64,000 bases of DNA from Caulobacter segnis ATCC 21756 (GCF_000092285.1 NC_014100.1:2108001-2172000), one strand, 5' to 3'; counted from the stretch's first letter, positions 16,270 to 25,303 are shown. Translations and numbers: made by a program. Notes: generated by a model not told the origin, from the letters alone.

Positions 16270-17172
16270 ATGTCCAAGCTTCCCGATCTCGAAGGTCTCG
16301 CCGTGTTCGCCAAGGTGGTGGAGCTGCGTTCGTTCGCCGCCGCCGCCGATGAATTGGCGATGTCCAAGGCGACTGTCTCCAAGGCCGTGACCCGGCTTGA
16401 AACGCGTCTGGGCGCGCGGCTGTTCAACCGCACCTCGCGCCGCCTGGCCCTCACCGACGCCGGCCAGTCCCTGGTCGAGCGCGCGACGCGCGTCCTGGCC
16501 GAGGCGCAGGCGGCGGAGGAGGAGGCGTCCAGCCAGTCCTCGGCGCCGCGCGGCCTGGTGCGGATGGCCGTGCCGATGTCCTTGGGGATCACGACGCTTG
16601 GCCCCGTTCTACCGGCCTTCCTGGAAGCCTATCCCGAGGTCTCGATCGACCTGAATCTGTCGGACGCGACCATCGATCTCGTGGGCATGGGTTTCGATCT
16701 GGCCTTGCGCGTGGCCGACTTGCCGGACAGCTCGCTGGTGGCGCGAAGGCTGCGGCCGGTCAAGCGTCACCTCGTGGCGTCACCGGCCTACTGGGACCGG
16801 CATGGGCGGCCCCACCATCCCGCCGATCTGGCCCAGCATCGCGGCCTGACCTATGGCCACCAGTCGGCGCCGGAGACGTGGCGCTTCCAAAAGGGAAGCG
16901 AGGAGGCCGCCGTGCGGCCACGGTCGGTGATCCGGGCCAATAACGGCGACGTCCTGCTGCCGGCGCTGCTGGCCGGGTCGGGCGTGGCGATGCTGCCGGA
17001 CTTCATCGTCGGCCCCGCGGTGGCGGACGGGCTGTTGGAGGAAGTGCTGACCGACTGGCAGCGCGCGCCGATCGCGCTTCACCTGGTCATGCCGCCCGGC
17101 GGCCCTCGGCCCGCGCGGGTCGAGGCGCTGGCGGCCTACATCGCCAAGACGCTGGGTGGCTCGTCGCGATAA
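16270..17172 (+). CDS. LysR family transcriptional regulator
   Basis: 300 residues. The N-terminal winged helix-turn-helix is typical: LEGLAVFAKVVELRSFAAAADELAMSKATVSKAVTRLETRLGARLFNRTSRRLALTDAG. The rest is the periplasmic-binding-like effector domain (GLVRMAVPMSLGITTLGPVLPAFLEAYPEVSIDLNLSD). It is divergent from the pirin gene with 127 bases between them. By LysR custom it would control pirin and perhaps wrbA, and itself. Its subgroup (the CrgA/YafC-like type with the RTSRR and GLVR signs) often responds to quinones or electrophiles; the effector is not determinable here. Confidence 0.92.
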   Translation: MSKLPDLEGLAVFAKVVELRSFAAAADELAMSKATVSKAVTRLETRLGARLFNRTSRRLALTDAGQSLVERATRVLAEAQAAEEEASSQSSAPRGLVRMAVPMSLGITTLGPVLPAFLEAYPEVSIDLNLSDATIDLVGMGFDLALRVADLPDSSLVARRLRPVKRHLVASPAYWDRHGRPHHPADLAQHRGLTYGHQSAPETWRFQKGSEEAAVRPRSVIRANNGDVLLPALLAGSGVAMLPDFIVGPAVADGLLEEVLTDWQRAPIALHLVMPPGGPRPARVEALAAYIAKTLGGSSR

Positions 17173-17180
17173 GGGGCGGG

Positions 17181-18776
17181 CTAGAGGCTCTCGACCTGCG
17201 CCGGCGTGAAGGCGGCGACCTGCATCGGCGTCATGGCCGCCAGGTTTGTGGCCGACAGCCAATCCAGTTGATTGATGGTCAGGCCCGGGATCTGCGACGG
17301 CAGCAGATAGCCGATCTGGGTCGTCGAGAGGCCGGAGATCACGGAGGTGGACAGCGAGCCGATCTGTGTGGCTGTCAGCCCCTGGACCTGGGTCCCCGTC
17401 AACTGGGCGAAGGCCGTCGAGGACAGGCTGCGCATCTGGTAGGCCGAGAGGCCCTTCAGCGCCGTCGTGCCGAGGGATGTGATCTGGGTTTGCGACAACG
17501 CCGCCAGGTTCGTCACCGACAACGCGGACACCTGGGTCGCCGAGAACGCGGCGATCTGGCTGGTGGCGAACTCGCCGATATCGGTCGTGTCGAGACCGGC
17601 GAACTGGGTGGCGGTCAATCCCGTGACCTGGGTCGTCGACAGGCTCTGGAGCATCGTCGCGTCCAGGCCGCTCACATTCGTGGCCGACAGCCCGCCGATC
17701 TGGGTCGTCGAGAAGCTTCTGACCTGGGTGCTGGACAGCTCCGCGAAGTCCGTCGCGGTCAAGCCGCGGATCTGGGTGGAGGTAAGCCCCGCCAGCTGAG
17801 TGGAGGTCAAGGCGGCGACCTGGCTCGAGGTCAGGGCGCTGATGTTGCTCGCCGACAGCGCGCCCATCTGGGTGGCGGTGAAGCCCGCGACCTGGGTCGG
17901 GGTCAGCTCGGCGAAGTCCGTGGTGCTCAAGGCGCTGAGCTGCGTGGTCGTAAGCGACGCCACATAGGTGGCGCTCAGGCCGGCCACCTGGGTCGCCGTG
18001 AGGCCGCCAAAGGCGTCCGCGCTCAGCCCGGCCAGCTGGGTGGCGCTGAAGGCTGCGACCTGAGTGTCGGAGAGCCCGGCGGTCTGGGTGCTGGAAAGCC
18101 CGCGAAGCTGCGTCGCCGAAAACAGCGTGATGTCGGTGTCGAGATCGGCGATCTGGGGCGCGCTCAGGCCGCCGACCTGGGTCGCCGTCAGCCCCTTGAG
18201 TTGCGTGACGCTCAGCGCGTCGAACTGGGTGGTGTCCAGAGCCGAGATCGCGGTCGACGACAGGGCCGCGATCTGCGCGGCCGACAGCACCTGCAACTGA
18301 GTGGCCGAAATTTCCGCCACGTCCGTGACGCTCATCGCGCCGATCTGGGAGGCGGTCAGCAGCTTCAGCTGGGTCGTTTCGAGCGAGCCGATCTGCGTGG
18401 CGTCCAGGGCGGTGAACTGCGTGGCGTTGAGCCCGCCAATCTGCGTGGCGCTGAGCACGTCCAGCCGGCTGGTGTCCAGCTTGGCCAGCTGGGTCGAGGT
18501 CAGGGCGTTCAGCTGGGCCCCGCTGAACGACGCCAGCTGCTCGGCGTCGAAGATCAGGTTCTGGGCGAAAGCCGGAATCTGGGTTGCGGTCAGGCCCTTG
18601 ACCGCCGTGTTGGACAGCGCCGAGACCTGGCTGGCGGTCAGACCGCTCAGCGCCGTGTTGGTCAGGGCGCCGACCTGGGTGGTGGTGAGCGTCTCAAGCT
18701 TGGTGGTCGACAAGCTCTGCACGGTCGTCGCCGACAGGGCGGAGATCTGTGCGGCGGAGAGGTACGAAATCGGCAT
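17181..18776 (-). CDS. Octapeptide-repeat protein of unknown function
   Basis: 531 residues from the ATG at 18776 (GGGG a few bases upstream); the longer frame to 18839 has no support. After MPISY almost the whole protein is about 64 tandem octads of consensus L-(S/T)-x-T-Q-(V/I/L)-x-(A/G/S), for example LTATQVAG and LSTTQIGY, with one irregular patch near residues 65-85 (FAQNLIFDAEQ) and one short unit near LDTDITL. No signal peptide, cysteine or membrane segment. Similar L-T-x-x-Q-V-x-A-L repeats occur in large bacterial surface or secreted proteins. A regular solenoid is likely. Function is unknown; the neighbouring genes give no hint. The DNA shows a 24-base periodicity as a result. Confidence 0.8.
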   Translation of the reverse strand: MPISYLSAAQISALSATTVQSLSTTKLETLTTTQVGALTNTALSGLTASQVSALSNTAVKGLTATQIPAFAQNLIFDAEQLASFSGAQLNALTSTQLAKLDTSRLDVLSATQIGGLNATQFTALDATQIGSLETTQLKLLTASQIGAMSVTDVAEISATQLQVLSAAQIAALSSTAISALDTTQFDALSVTQLKGLTATQVGGLSAPQIADLDTDITLFSATQLRGLSSTQTAGLSDTQVAAFSATQLAGLSADAFGGLTATQVAGLSATYVASLTTTQLSALSTTDFAELTPTQVAGFTATQMGALSASNISALTSSQVAALTSTQLAGLTSTQIRGLTATDFAELSSTQVRSFSTTQIGGLSATNVSGLDATMLQSLSTTQVTGLTATQFAGLDTTDIGEFATSQIAAFSATQVSALSVTNLAALSQTQITSLGTTALKGLSAYQMRSLSSTAFAQLTGTQVQGLTATQIGSLSTSVISGLSTTQIGYLLPSQIPGLTINQLDWLSATNLAAMTPMQVAAFTPAQVESL

Positions 18777-18951
18777 GGACTCGTTGCCCCAAAATACGCT
18801 GGCGCGAATCGTTCGCGCCAAGTCTAGGCCAAGGCGCACAACTCAGCCATGCGACCATGAGGTGCGGTCGCGATGCGCTCCGCCTACCGCTATTGTTGTG
18901 GAGGCGGGATAAAACTCTTCTAAGGATCTAGTTGAATCCGCTGGTTACCTT

Positions 18952-20256
18952 TTAGCCGGCGCGCATGGTCCAGAGGTCGAGATCGGACTCCCGACCGATC
19001 AGCGCCAGGCCCGAGGCGATGGACTCGAATTCGCCGCCGCTCTCGATCTTCGAGGCCCCGAAGCGACGCAGGAAGATATCGCGCACCGCCGGCACGAACG
19101 AGCTGCCGCCAGTCAGGAACACGCGATCGACGCCGCATTCCGAGAGCCCGGCGCGGTCGAGCGCCTCGGCCACGGCGCCCTCGATGGCGGCCAGTTCCGG
19201 CGCGATCCAGCCTTCGAAGTCGGTCCGCTGGACTTGCTTTTCGATCCGGACCGATCCGGCCTCGAACCGGAACGTCGCTTCGTGCTGGCTGGACAGCGCC
19301 TCCTTCAAGGCCGAGACCGAGCGGTAGAGGGCGTAGCCGTGATTGCCGTCCAGCACCTCGATAAGGGCCGCGATCTTGTCGGGCTCGACGGCGGTGCGCT
19401 CAAGGGCGCGGATGTCGCGCATGTCCTTGGAGGCGCGCAGCAGGGCCAGCTGGTCCCAGCGGGCGAAGGCGGCGTAGTAGCGCTGCGGGATCGGCAGCTT
19501 GTTGGAGAACGAACGGTACTCCGACCCCTTGCCCAGCTCGGGCGAGACCAGCTGGTCGATGATCCGATAGTCGAAGGCGTCGCCGGCCAGACCGACACCC
19601 GAGCGCGACAGCGGCGTCGAGCGCAGGGTTCCGTCCGCCGCGCGCTGGAAACGCACCAGCGAGAAGTCCGAGGTGCCGCCGCCGAAGTCGGCGACCAGGA
19701 CCGTGGCGTCCTGCTTCAGCTGTCGCGCGAAGAAGAAGGCCGCGCCGACGGGCTCGTAGGCGTAGCGAATGTCGGTGAAGCCCAGGCGCTGGAACGCGGC
19801 CTCGTAGCGGGTCAGCGCCAGGGCCTCGTTCGGCGAGCTCCCGGCGAAGGTCACGGGGCGTCCGACGATGATGCGCGGCGGCAGGTCGGCCATCTGGGCG
19901 CCGGCGTGCTCGCGCAGGCGCAACAGGAACGCCGCCAGGAGGTCCTCGAACTGGTAGCGCTTGTCCAGGATGCGCGTCTCGGTGAAGGCGGCCGAGGCGG
20001 CGAAGGTCTTGAACGACTGGATGAAGCGCGTTTCCAGCGGCTCTTCCAGATAGGCCTCGATGGCCCAGGGGCCGGCTTCGACGATCCGTTCGCCCTGGAC
20101 GCTGTGGAAGCTCAGCGCCGAGCGGAAGGCGAAGAGCTCGCGGTTGTCGATCACGAAACGCGTGAGACGCGCGTGGTCGTCGCCGTGCGTCATCGAGACG
20201 ACGGTGTTGGTGGTGCCGAAGTCGACGCCGATCGTCGGCGCGTGGGCGGCCGTCAT
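18952..20256 (-). CDS. Hsp70 family protein (YegD-like ATPase)
   Basis: 434 residues from the ATG at 20256. The actin/Hsp70 ATPase fold is complete: phosphate 1 IGVDFGTTNTVVSM, phosphate 2 VLVADFGGGTSDFSLV, adenosine motif VFLTGGSSFVPAVRDIF. There is no room for a substrate-binding domain or lid, so it is not DnaK but of the YegD group, whose function is unclear. It stands alone, divergent from the HI0933-type flavoprotein with 128 bases between the starts. Cytoplasmic. A classic chaperone cycle with DnaJ/GrpE is not implied. Confidence 0.9.
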   Translation of the reverse strand: MTAAHAPTIGVDFGTTNTVVSMTHGDDHARLTRFVIDNRELFAFRSALSFHSVQGERIVEAGPWAIEAYLEEPLETRFIQSFKTFAASAAFTETRILDKRYQFEDLLAAFLLRLREHAGAQMADLPPRIIVGRPVTFAGSSPNEALALTRYEAAFQRLGFTDIRYAYEPVGAAFFFARQLKQDATVLVADFGGGTSDFSLVRFQRAADGTLRSTPLSRSGVGLAGDAFDYRIIDQLVSPELGKGSEYRSFSNKLPIPQRYYAAFARWDQLALLRASKDMRDIRALERTAVEPDKIAALIEVLDGNHGYALYRSVSALKEALSSQHEATFRFEAGSVRIEKQVQRTDFEGWIAPELAAIEGAVAEALDRAGLSECGVDRVFLTGGSSFVPAVRDIFLRRFGASKIESGGEFESIASGLALIGRESDLDLWTMRAG

Positions 20257-20384
20257 GGGAGGCTCGAGGTCCTGGGGAGGGCGGGGCGAGCGTCGTAGCG
20301 TCTTCCGTGGCCCCGTCAAGGCCGGCTGGTTGACACCGGACCCCGCGTCGGCTCGAAGAGGCGCGAGCAAGCAGCGGGCGAACC

Positions 20385-21566
20385 TTGGAAAATTTCGACG
20401 TCCTGGTGATCGGCGCGGGCGCGGCCGGCATGATGTGCGCCATCGAGGCGGGCAAGCGCGGGCGCTCGGTGCTGGCGATCGACCATGCCAAGGCCCCGGG
20501 CGAGAAGATCCGCATCAGCGGCGGCGGGCGCTGCAACTTCACCAACACCGGCGCGTCGATCCATAATTTCCTGTCGGCGAACCCGAAGTTCGCCCTGTCG
20601 GCCCTGCGTCGCTATCGCCCCAAGGACTTCATCGCCCTCGTCGAGCGGTACGGCGTCGCCTATCACGAGAAGACCCTGGGCCAGCTATTCTGCGATGGCT
20701 CGGCCAAGCAGATCATCGACATGTTGCTGACCGAGATGAGGGCCGCCGGCGTGACGCTGCGGCTCGAGACCGCCGTGCAGGGCGTGACCAAGGCCGATGA
20801 CGGCTTCAAGGTGACGCTGTCGTCGGGCGAGGTGCGATGCGCGTCGCTGGTCGTGGCCAGCGGCGGCAAGTCGATCCCGAAGATGGGCGCGACGGGCCTG
20901 GGCTACGACATCGCCAAACAGTTTGGGCTGGGGATCGTCGAGACCCGCCCGGCGCTGGTGCCGCTGACCTTCGAGCCCGGCATGCTGGCGCGGCTGACGC
21001 CGTTGTCGGGCGTGGCGCTGGACGCCGTGGTCGCGCACGGCAAGACCAAGTTCCGCGAGGGGATGCTGTTCACCCACCGGGGCCTGTCGGGCCCCTCGAT
21101 CCTGCAGATCTCGTCCTATTGGCGCGAGGGCGACGAGATCCGGGTCGACATGGCGCCGGGCGTCGACGCCCTGGCCGCGCTGAAGGCGGCCCGCACCGCC
21201 ACGCCGCGCCAGGCGGTGGCGACCGTGCTGTCGACCCTGCTGCCCAAGCGCGTCGCCCAGGTGATCGCCGAGGAAGAGGCGGCCGGGAAGGGCAATATCG
21301 CCGACTGCTCGGACAAGGTGCTGGGCCGGCTGGCCGCGGCGGTCAACGCCTGGACCTTCAAGCCGGTGGGCTCTGAAGGCTATCGCACGGCGGAAGTGAC
21401 GCTGGGCGGGGTCGACACCGACGACCTGGATTCCCGCACGCTGGAGGCCAAGGCCGTGCGGGGACTCTATTTCATCGGCGAGGTGGTGGACGTCACCGGC
21501 TGGCTGGGCGGCTATAACTTCCAGTGGGCCTGGGCGTCGGGCTGGAGCGCCGGGCAGGTCGCTTGA
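20385..21566 (+). CDS. NAD(P)/FAD-dependent oxidoreductase, HI0933/YhiN family
   Basis: 393 residues from a TTG. The FAD-binding Rossmann motif VLVIGAGAAGMMCAIEAGKRG opens the protein, followed by the family motif KIRISGGGRCNFTNTG. Also visible are LVVASGGKSIPKMGATGLGYDIA and the C-terminal FAD contact GLYFIGEVVDVTGWLGGYNFQWAWASG. The family (also called BaiN-like in some annotations) is widespread and mostly uncharacterised; related enzymes reduce unsaturated substrates. The TTG has only a weak ribosome-binding site, but no other in-frame start keeps the Rossmann motif. A repeat element follows. Confidence 0.88.
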   Translation: MENFDVLVIGAGAAGMMCAIEAGKRGRSVLAIDHAKAPGEKIRISGGGRCNFTNTGASIHNFLSANPKFALSALRRYRPKDFIALVERYGVAYHEKTLGQLFCDGSAKQIIDMLLTEMRAAGVTLRLETAVQGVTKADDGFKVTLSSGEVRCASLVVASGGKSIPKMGATGLGYDIAKQFGLGIVETRPALVPLTFEPGMLARLTPLSGVALDAVVAHGKTKFREGMLFTHRGLSGPSILQISSYWREGDEIRVDMAPGVDALAALKAARTATPRQAVATVLSTLLPKRVAQVIAEEEAAGKGNIADCSDKVLGRLAAAVNAWTFKPVGSEGYRTAEVTLGGVDTDDLDSRTLEAKAVRGLYFIGEVVDVTGWLGGYNFQWAWASGWSAGQVA

Positions 21567-21569
21567 AGT

Positions 21570-21695
21570 TCCTCCACCGCAGGGCGGGGGAGGTGGCCCG
21601 AAGGGCCGGAGGGGGCTAGTTCGGCAAAGTCTCCAGCTCGCCCCCTCAGTCGCTCCGCGACAGCTCCCCCGCGTCGCGGGGGAGCATCTTTTCTC
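21570..21695. repeat. GC-rich inverted-repeat element between convergent genes
   Basis: CCTCCACC...GGGGGAGGTGG arms, GGCCCGAAGGGCC, and a clean distal hairpin GCTCCCCCGCGTCGCGGGGGAGC followed by ATCTTTT on the plus strand. Related in sequence to the elements at 14395 and 24655. It fills the gap between the flavoprotein gene and the helicase gene and can serve as terminator for both. Confidence 0.65.
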
Positions 21696-21698
21696 TAA

Positions 21699-23897
21699 CT
21701 ACTTCTTCTTGAACGGCTTACCCGCCGGCTTGCCGCCGGGCTTAGCGTCGAAGCTCTTGGCCTTGAAGGGCTTGGGGCCCTTGAACGGCTTGGCCGGGCC
21801 GTCGTCGCGCTTGCCGGCGTACGGCTTGGCGTAGGGCTTCGGACCCGCCGCGTTGTCGCTGAAGCTCTTCTTGAACGGCTTTTTCGGCCGCTCGCCGTCC
21901 TCGCGCGGGGCGCGGGGCTTGAACTCGCGGGCCGGAGCGTCGGCGCCGGCGTCGTGACGCGGCTTGAAGGCGCGCTTGGGAGCGCCTTCGGAGTCCTGCG
22001 GCGAGTACGGACGCGGCGCGTCGTTGTCGCGCGGCGCGCGCGGCTTGAAGTCACGCGGCTTGTAATCGCCCTTGGGCTCTTCGCCTCGGCCGTAGGGCTT
22101 GGCGTTGCTCACGCCGTCGTCGCCGTAGGGACGGGGCGCGCGCGGCGAGCGCGGACGATCGTCCTGATCGCGCGGCGTATAGGGGCGCGGGCCATCCTCG
22201 CGCGGCGCGCGCGGTTTGAACTCGCGACGCGGCGCGTCGGGATCGCGCGGCGGACGTTCGCCGCGCGGCGCGGGCGCCGTGGTCGGGGTGATCGAGACGT
22301 CTTCGCGCACCGTCGACTGCACGGCCGCGCCGAACTTGGTCGCCGCCTCGGCCGAGATCTCGAACTTGGTGTCGTAGTCGAAGATCCGGATCGCGCCGAT
22401 GTCCTTCTTGGTGACGTGGCCCAGGCGGCAGATCATCGGGATCAGCCACTTGGGATCGGCGTTGCCGCGACGGCCGACGCTGATCCGGAACCACTCCGAG
22501 CCTTCCATGCTGACGCGCGGCTCGCGCTCGGGACGCTCGCCCGGCTCGCCGGTGCGCAGGCGCGGACCCGGATCGGCGCCGTGGCGCGGGTCGTCATAGA
22601 TGTCCTCGGGCGAGGGCAGCTTGGCGCGGCGGGTGCGGATCAGGGCCGCGGCGATCTCGACCGGCGTGCGCTTGGCAAGCATGGCCTCGGCCAGGGCGAT
22701 GTCTTCCTCGGTCGCGGCCTCGGCGAAGATCGGATCCTCGAGCAGGCGCTCCTGGTCCTTCTCGCGGATCGAGTCGGCGCTGGGCGCGCCGCCCCAGTCG
22801 GCCTCGACGCCGGCCGCGTACAGCAGCTGCTCGGCCTTGCGACGGCGGGTGTAGGGGACGACGAGGGCGCTGACGCCCTTCTTGCCCGCGCGGCCCGTGC
22901 GGCCCGAGCGGTGCAAGAGCGTGGCTTTGTTGATCGGAAGTTCGGCGTGGATCACCAGGCCCAGGTCGGGCAGGTCCAGACCGCGCGCGGCGACGTCGGT
23001 GGCGACGCAGACTCGGGCGTGGCCGTCGCGCAGGGCCTGCAGGGCGTCGGCGCGCTCGCGCTGGCTCAGCTCGCCCGACAGGCCGACGACCGCGAAGCCG
23101 CGCTCGCGCAGCTTGTTGTGCAGGCCGCGGACGCTCTCACGGGTGTTGGCGAACACCAGGGCGCCGGGGGCTTCGAAGAAGCGCAGCAGGTTGACGACGG
23201 CGTGCTCGACCTCGTTGGGGGCCACGCGCACGGCGCGATATTCGATGTCGCGGTGCGGCTCGTTGCGGCCGATGGTGTCGATGCGGACGGCGTCGTTCTG
23301 ATAGCGCTTGGCCAGCTCGACGATGTCGCGGGCCAGGGTGGCCGAGAACAACAGGGTCCGGCGCTCGGGCGGCGCGGCGTCGAGGATGAACTCCAGGTCC
23401 TCGCGGAAGCCCATGTCCAGCATCTCGTCGGCCTCGTCGAGGACGGCGACTTGCAGCTTGGACAGGTCCAGGTGGCCGCGTTCGATGTGGTCGCGCAGAC
23501 GGCCGGGCGTGCCGACGACGATATGGGCGCCGTAGTTCAGGGCGCGCTGTTCGCGACGGGCGTCCATGCCGCCGACGCAGTTGACGACCACGGCCTTGGC
23601 CTCGGCGTAAAGCCAGGTCAGCTCGCGGTTGACCTGCATGGCCAGCTCGCGGGTCGGGGCGATCACCAGGGCCAGCGGCTCGGCGGCCTGGCCGAAGGTC
23701 TCGGCCTCGCCAAGCAGGGTCGGGGCGGCCGCGAGGCCGAAGGCGACGGTCTTGCCCGAGCCGGTCTGGGCGCTGACCAGCAGGTCGCGGTCGGCGGCGT
23801 CGGCGGCCAGCACGGCGGCCTGGACGGGGGTGGGCTCGGCGTAACCCTGAGCGGCGAGAGCCCGCTCAAGAGCGGGGTGGGAGGCGGGGAAGGGCAT
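21699..23897 (-). CDS. DEAD-box RNA helicase with DbpA-type RNA-binding domain and basic repetitive tail
   Basis: 732 residues from the ATG at 23897. All helicase motifs are present: Q motif (PTPVQAAVL), motif I AQTGSGKT, Ia PTRELA, GG, TPGRL, motif II DEAD, motif III SAT, and VI HRSGRTGRAG. A DbpA-like RNA-binding domain follows at about 470-540 (EWFRISVGRRGNADPKWLIPMICRLG to IRIFDYDTKFEIS). The last 180 or so residues are a disordered Arg/Lys/Pro/Asp tail with FKPRAPR repeated three times. The layout is that of CsdA/DeaD-type helicases in ribosome assembly and mRNA turnover, often with the degradosome. The exact paralogue (deaD, csdA or rhlE) I cannot fix. Confidence 0.92.
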   Translation of the reverse strand: MPFPASHPALERALAAQGYAEPTPVQAAVLAADAADRDLLVSAQTGSGKTVAFGLAAAPTLLGEAETFGQAAEPLALVIAPTRELAMQVNRELTWLYAEAKAVVVNCVGGMDARREQRALNYGAHIVVGTPGRLRDHIERGHLDLSKLQVAVLDEADEMLDMGFREDLEFILDAAPPERRTLLFSATLARDIVELAKRYQNDAVRIDTIGRNEPHRDIEYRAVRVAPNEVEHAVVNLLRFFEAPGALVFANTRESVRGLHNKLRERGFAVVGLSGELSQRERADALQALRDGHARVCVATDVAARGLDLPDLGLVIHAELPINKATLLHRSGRTGRAGKKGVSALVVPYTRRRKAEQLLYAAGVEADWGGAPSADSIREKDQERLLEDPIFAEAATEEDIALAEAMLAKRTPVEIAAALIRTRRAKLPSPEDIYDDPRHGADPGPRLRTGEPGERPEREPRVSMEGSEWFRISVGRRGNADPKWLIPMICRLGHVTKKDIGAIRIFDYDTKFEISAEAATKFGAAVQSTVREDVSITPTTAPAPRGERPPRDPDAPRREFKPRAPREDGPRPYTPRDQDDRPRSPRAPRPYGDDGVSNAKPYGRGEEPKGDYKPRDFKPRAPRDNDAPRPYSPQDSEGAPKRAFKPRHDAGADAPAREFKPRAPREDGERPKKPFKKSFSDNAAGPKPYAKPYAGKRDDGPAKPFKGPKPFKAKSFDAKPGGKPAGKPFKKK

Positions 23898-24123
23898 ATG
23901 GGTCCAATTCACGTCTGCGGCCGCACACAAACACGCGCGGCTCGCGCCATGACCAAATCGGGCCCCTTTGAAGCCTTGAACGCTTCCCTCGGACCGCTTC
24001 TTGGTCGAATTCCAACAAAAATAGCCCCCTTCCGCCGCCGAAGCGACACGAAGGGGGCTCGATGAGCGGCCTTATGCGCTTGTTGCGGCGCAAAAAGCAA
24101 GGGCGGTGGGAAGAGGGGGCGGC

Positions 24124-24558
24124 CTAGGCCAGGCCGGCGCCCTGATCGCGACGCTCGGCGAGCTCGCTCGACAGGCGCGCGACGCCGGTGGTCAGAAGGC
24201 CCAGCATCGCCATCATCAGCGCCTCGGCCAGGCCCGGCGCCAGGATCGGCAGGCTGGGCGTGACGCCCAGATTGGCCACGCCGACGGCGCCGGCCAGAAG
24301 GGTGTAGGTCGCCGCCGCGAAGCCCAGGGGCAAGGCGCTGCGAGCGATGGCGTGAAGCCACTTCGTGTCGCGCCGGGCCAGGGCCAGGCCAGGGCCCGCG
24401 ATGAGACCGGCCAACAGGATGATGGCGATCAGCTTCACCGGGACGGCGGCGTTGGAGAAGATGGCGACCAGCGTCAGCGACTTCTCGGTCGCGGCCTGAG
24501 CGGGGGTGTCGAGGAATATCGCGCCGAGCGCGGCGAGGGTGACGTGGGACAGACGCAT
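24124..24558 (-). CDS. Small inner-membrane protein of unknown function
   Basis: 144 residues. A signal-like first segment (MRLSHVTLAALGAIFLDTPAQA) is followed by three probable membrane segments at about 37-58, 73-95 and 103-123, with a cytoplasmic KxW turn and a basic, polar C-terminus (SSELAERRDQGAGLA). The arrangement loosely recalls MotA/TolQ-type proteins, but no family motif is present. Its AAAGGAG ribosome-binding site is strong. Two TTAC-N4-GTAA dyads lie directly upstream and suggest tight control by a dimeric repressor. Adjacent genes give no function. Confidence 0.7.
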   Translation of the reverse strand: MRLSHVTLAALGAIFLDTPAQAATEKSLTLVAIFSNAAVPVKLIAIILLAGLIAGPGLALARRDTKWLHAIARSALPLGFAAATYTLLAGAVGVANLGVTPSLPILAPGLAEALMMAMLGLLTTGVARLSSELAERRDQGAGLA

Positions 24559-24578
24559 GGCGATCTCCTTTCAGGTGA

Positions 24579-24616
24579 TTACGACTGTAAAATCACCGGG
24601 AGGGTTACGCTTGTAA
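24579..24616 (-). promoter_or_regulatory. Two TTAC-N4-GTAA dyads upstream of the membrane protein gene
   Basis: TTACGACTGTAA (24579-24590) and TTACGCTTGTAA (24605-24616) are two copies of one palindrome, 26 bases apart centre to centre (about 2.5 turns), 20-58 bases before the start codon. This is the look of tandem operators for a dimeric repressor; the half site resembles those of the BlaI/CopY group. No such regulator gene lies in the window. Confidence 0.55.
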
Positions 24617-25181
24617 ATTTCGATGTCAATCCTGATTGCGGCGGCTAGTTAGCCGACGCCGGTGGCCCCCACCTGACCACGCTCCGCGTGGTCGTCCGCC
24701 CCCGGAGGGGGCAGAAGAGGCGCGCCCTTTCTTCCCCCTCCGGGGGAGGAGCGCCGTAGGCGCGGAGGGGGCAAGTACGAGCGTTCGCGGCGCTCTATGA
24801 TCCGCGTATCCGAAATCGAACCAAGCGATTTCAATCACTTCTCACTTTTCCACGCCGCTGGATCATCCGCGTTCAAACCCCGCTCATACTGATCTCACCC
24901 GATGGCTTGGAAGGGACGTCCGGCCGGCGATCGTGACGGCTGTCGGGGGTGGTCGAGCGGGAAGCGCTCGCCGGTCTTCTTTCGGGAAGGCGTCTTCGCG
25001 GCGGATCCAGGAGCAGGCTCCCTGAAATATCGGGACGAAGCCCTGGCGGCGGAGACTTCGGCGACGCGGCAGGTTCGGGCTGAAATCGCCCGGGCGTTCC
25101 GGGACCGGGGTCGTCGCCCCGGCCCGCCCGTCGGGGGCCTCTTTCGGAGGCGGGTTAAAACCCCGCGAGTCGAGGGCTCAC
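24617..25181. repeat. Non-coding stretch with GC-rich inverted repeats
   Basis: About 24655-24775 holds CCCCCTCCGGGGG-type arms and CCACGCTCCGCGTGG, akin to the elements at 14395 and 21570. The rest to 25181 has CGGGACCGGGGTCGTCGCCCCGG and GGGTTAAAACCCC hairpins and leads into the repeat at 25182. Open frames here have no support from composition or homology. Confidence 0.55.
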
Positions 25182-25303
25182 CGGATAACGGCCACGCGGA
25201 GCGTCTGGCTTCGTCGAAACGGTACACACACTTCAAACCTCCGGACGGATGTCCGGCGCTCCGCGTCCCTTTCCATCCCTTCAGCGGCAAGCCGCGTGAA
25301 GCG
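25182..25303 (-). repeat. Dispersed repeat, copy A
   Basis: The reverse complement of this stretch matches 58721-58843 over about 120 bases, with a run of 49 identical bases in the centre that holds the small hairpin CCGGAC-ATCC-GTCCGG and GATGGAAAGGGACGCGG. Both copies lie between genes. Nature unknown; a miniature mobile or REP-like element is the simplest reading. Confidence 0.75.

Noticed and set aside
17181..18776. CRISPR-like regular spacing of similar short sequences
   Set aside because: The units are contiguous 24-base coding repeats that diverge from one another, with no fixed direct repeat and no spacers; no cas gene is near.
17268..18827. A 519-codon open frame on the plus strand opposite the octapeptide-repeat gene
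   Set aside because: It is the shadow of the 24-base repeat on the other strand: composition is Arg/Gly/Gln-rich, with no ribosome-binding site or family likeness.
21954..24065. Long open frame on the plus strand opposite the helicase
   Set aside because: High-GC shadow frame; the minus strand has all DEAD-box motifs.
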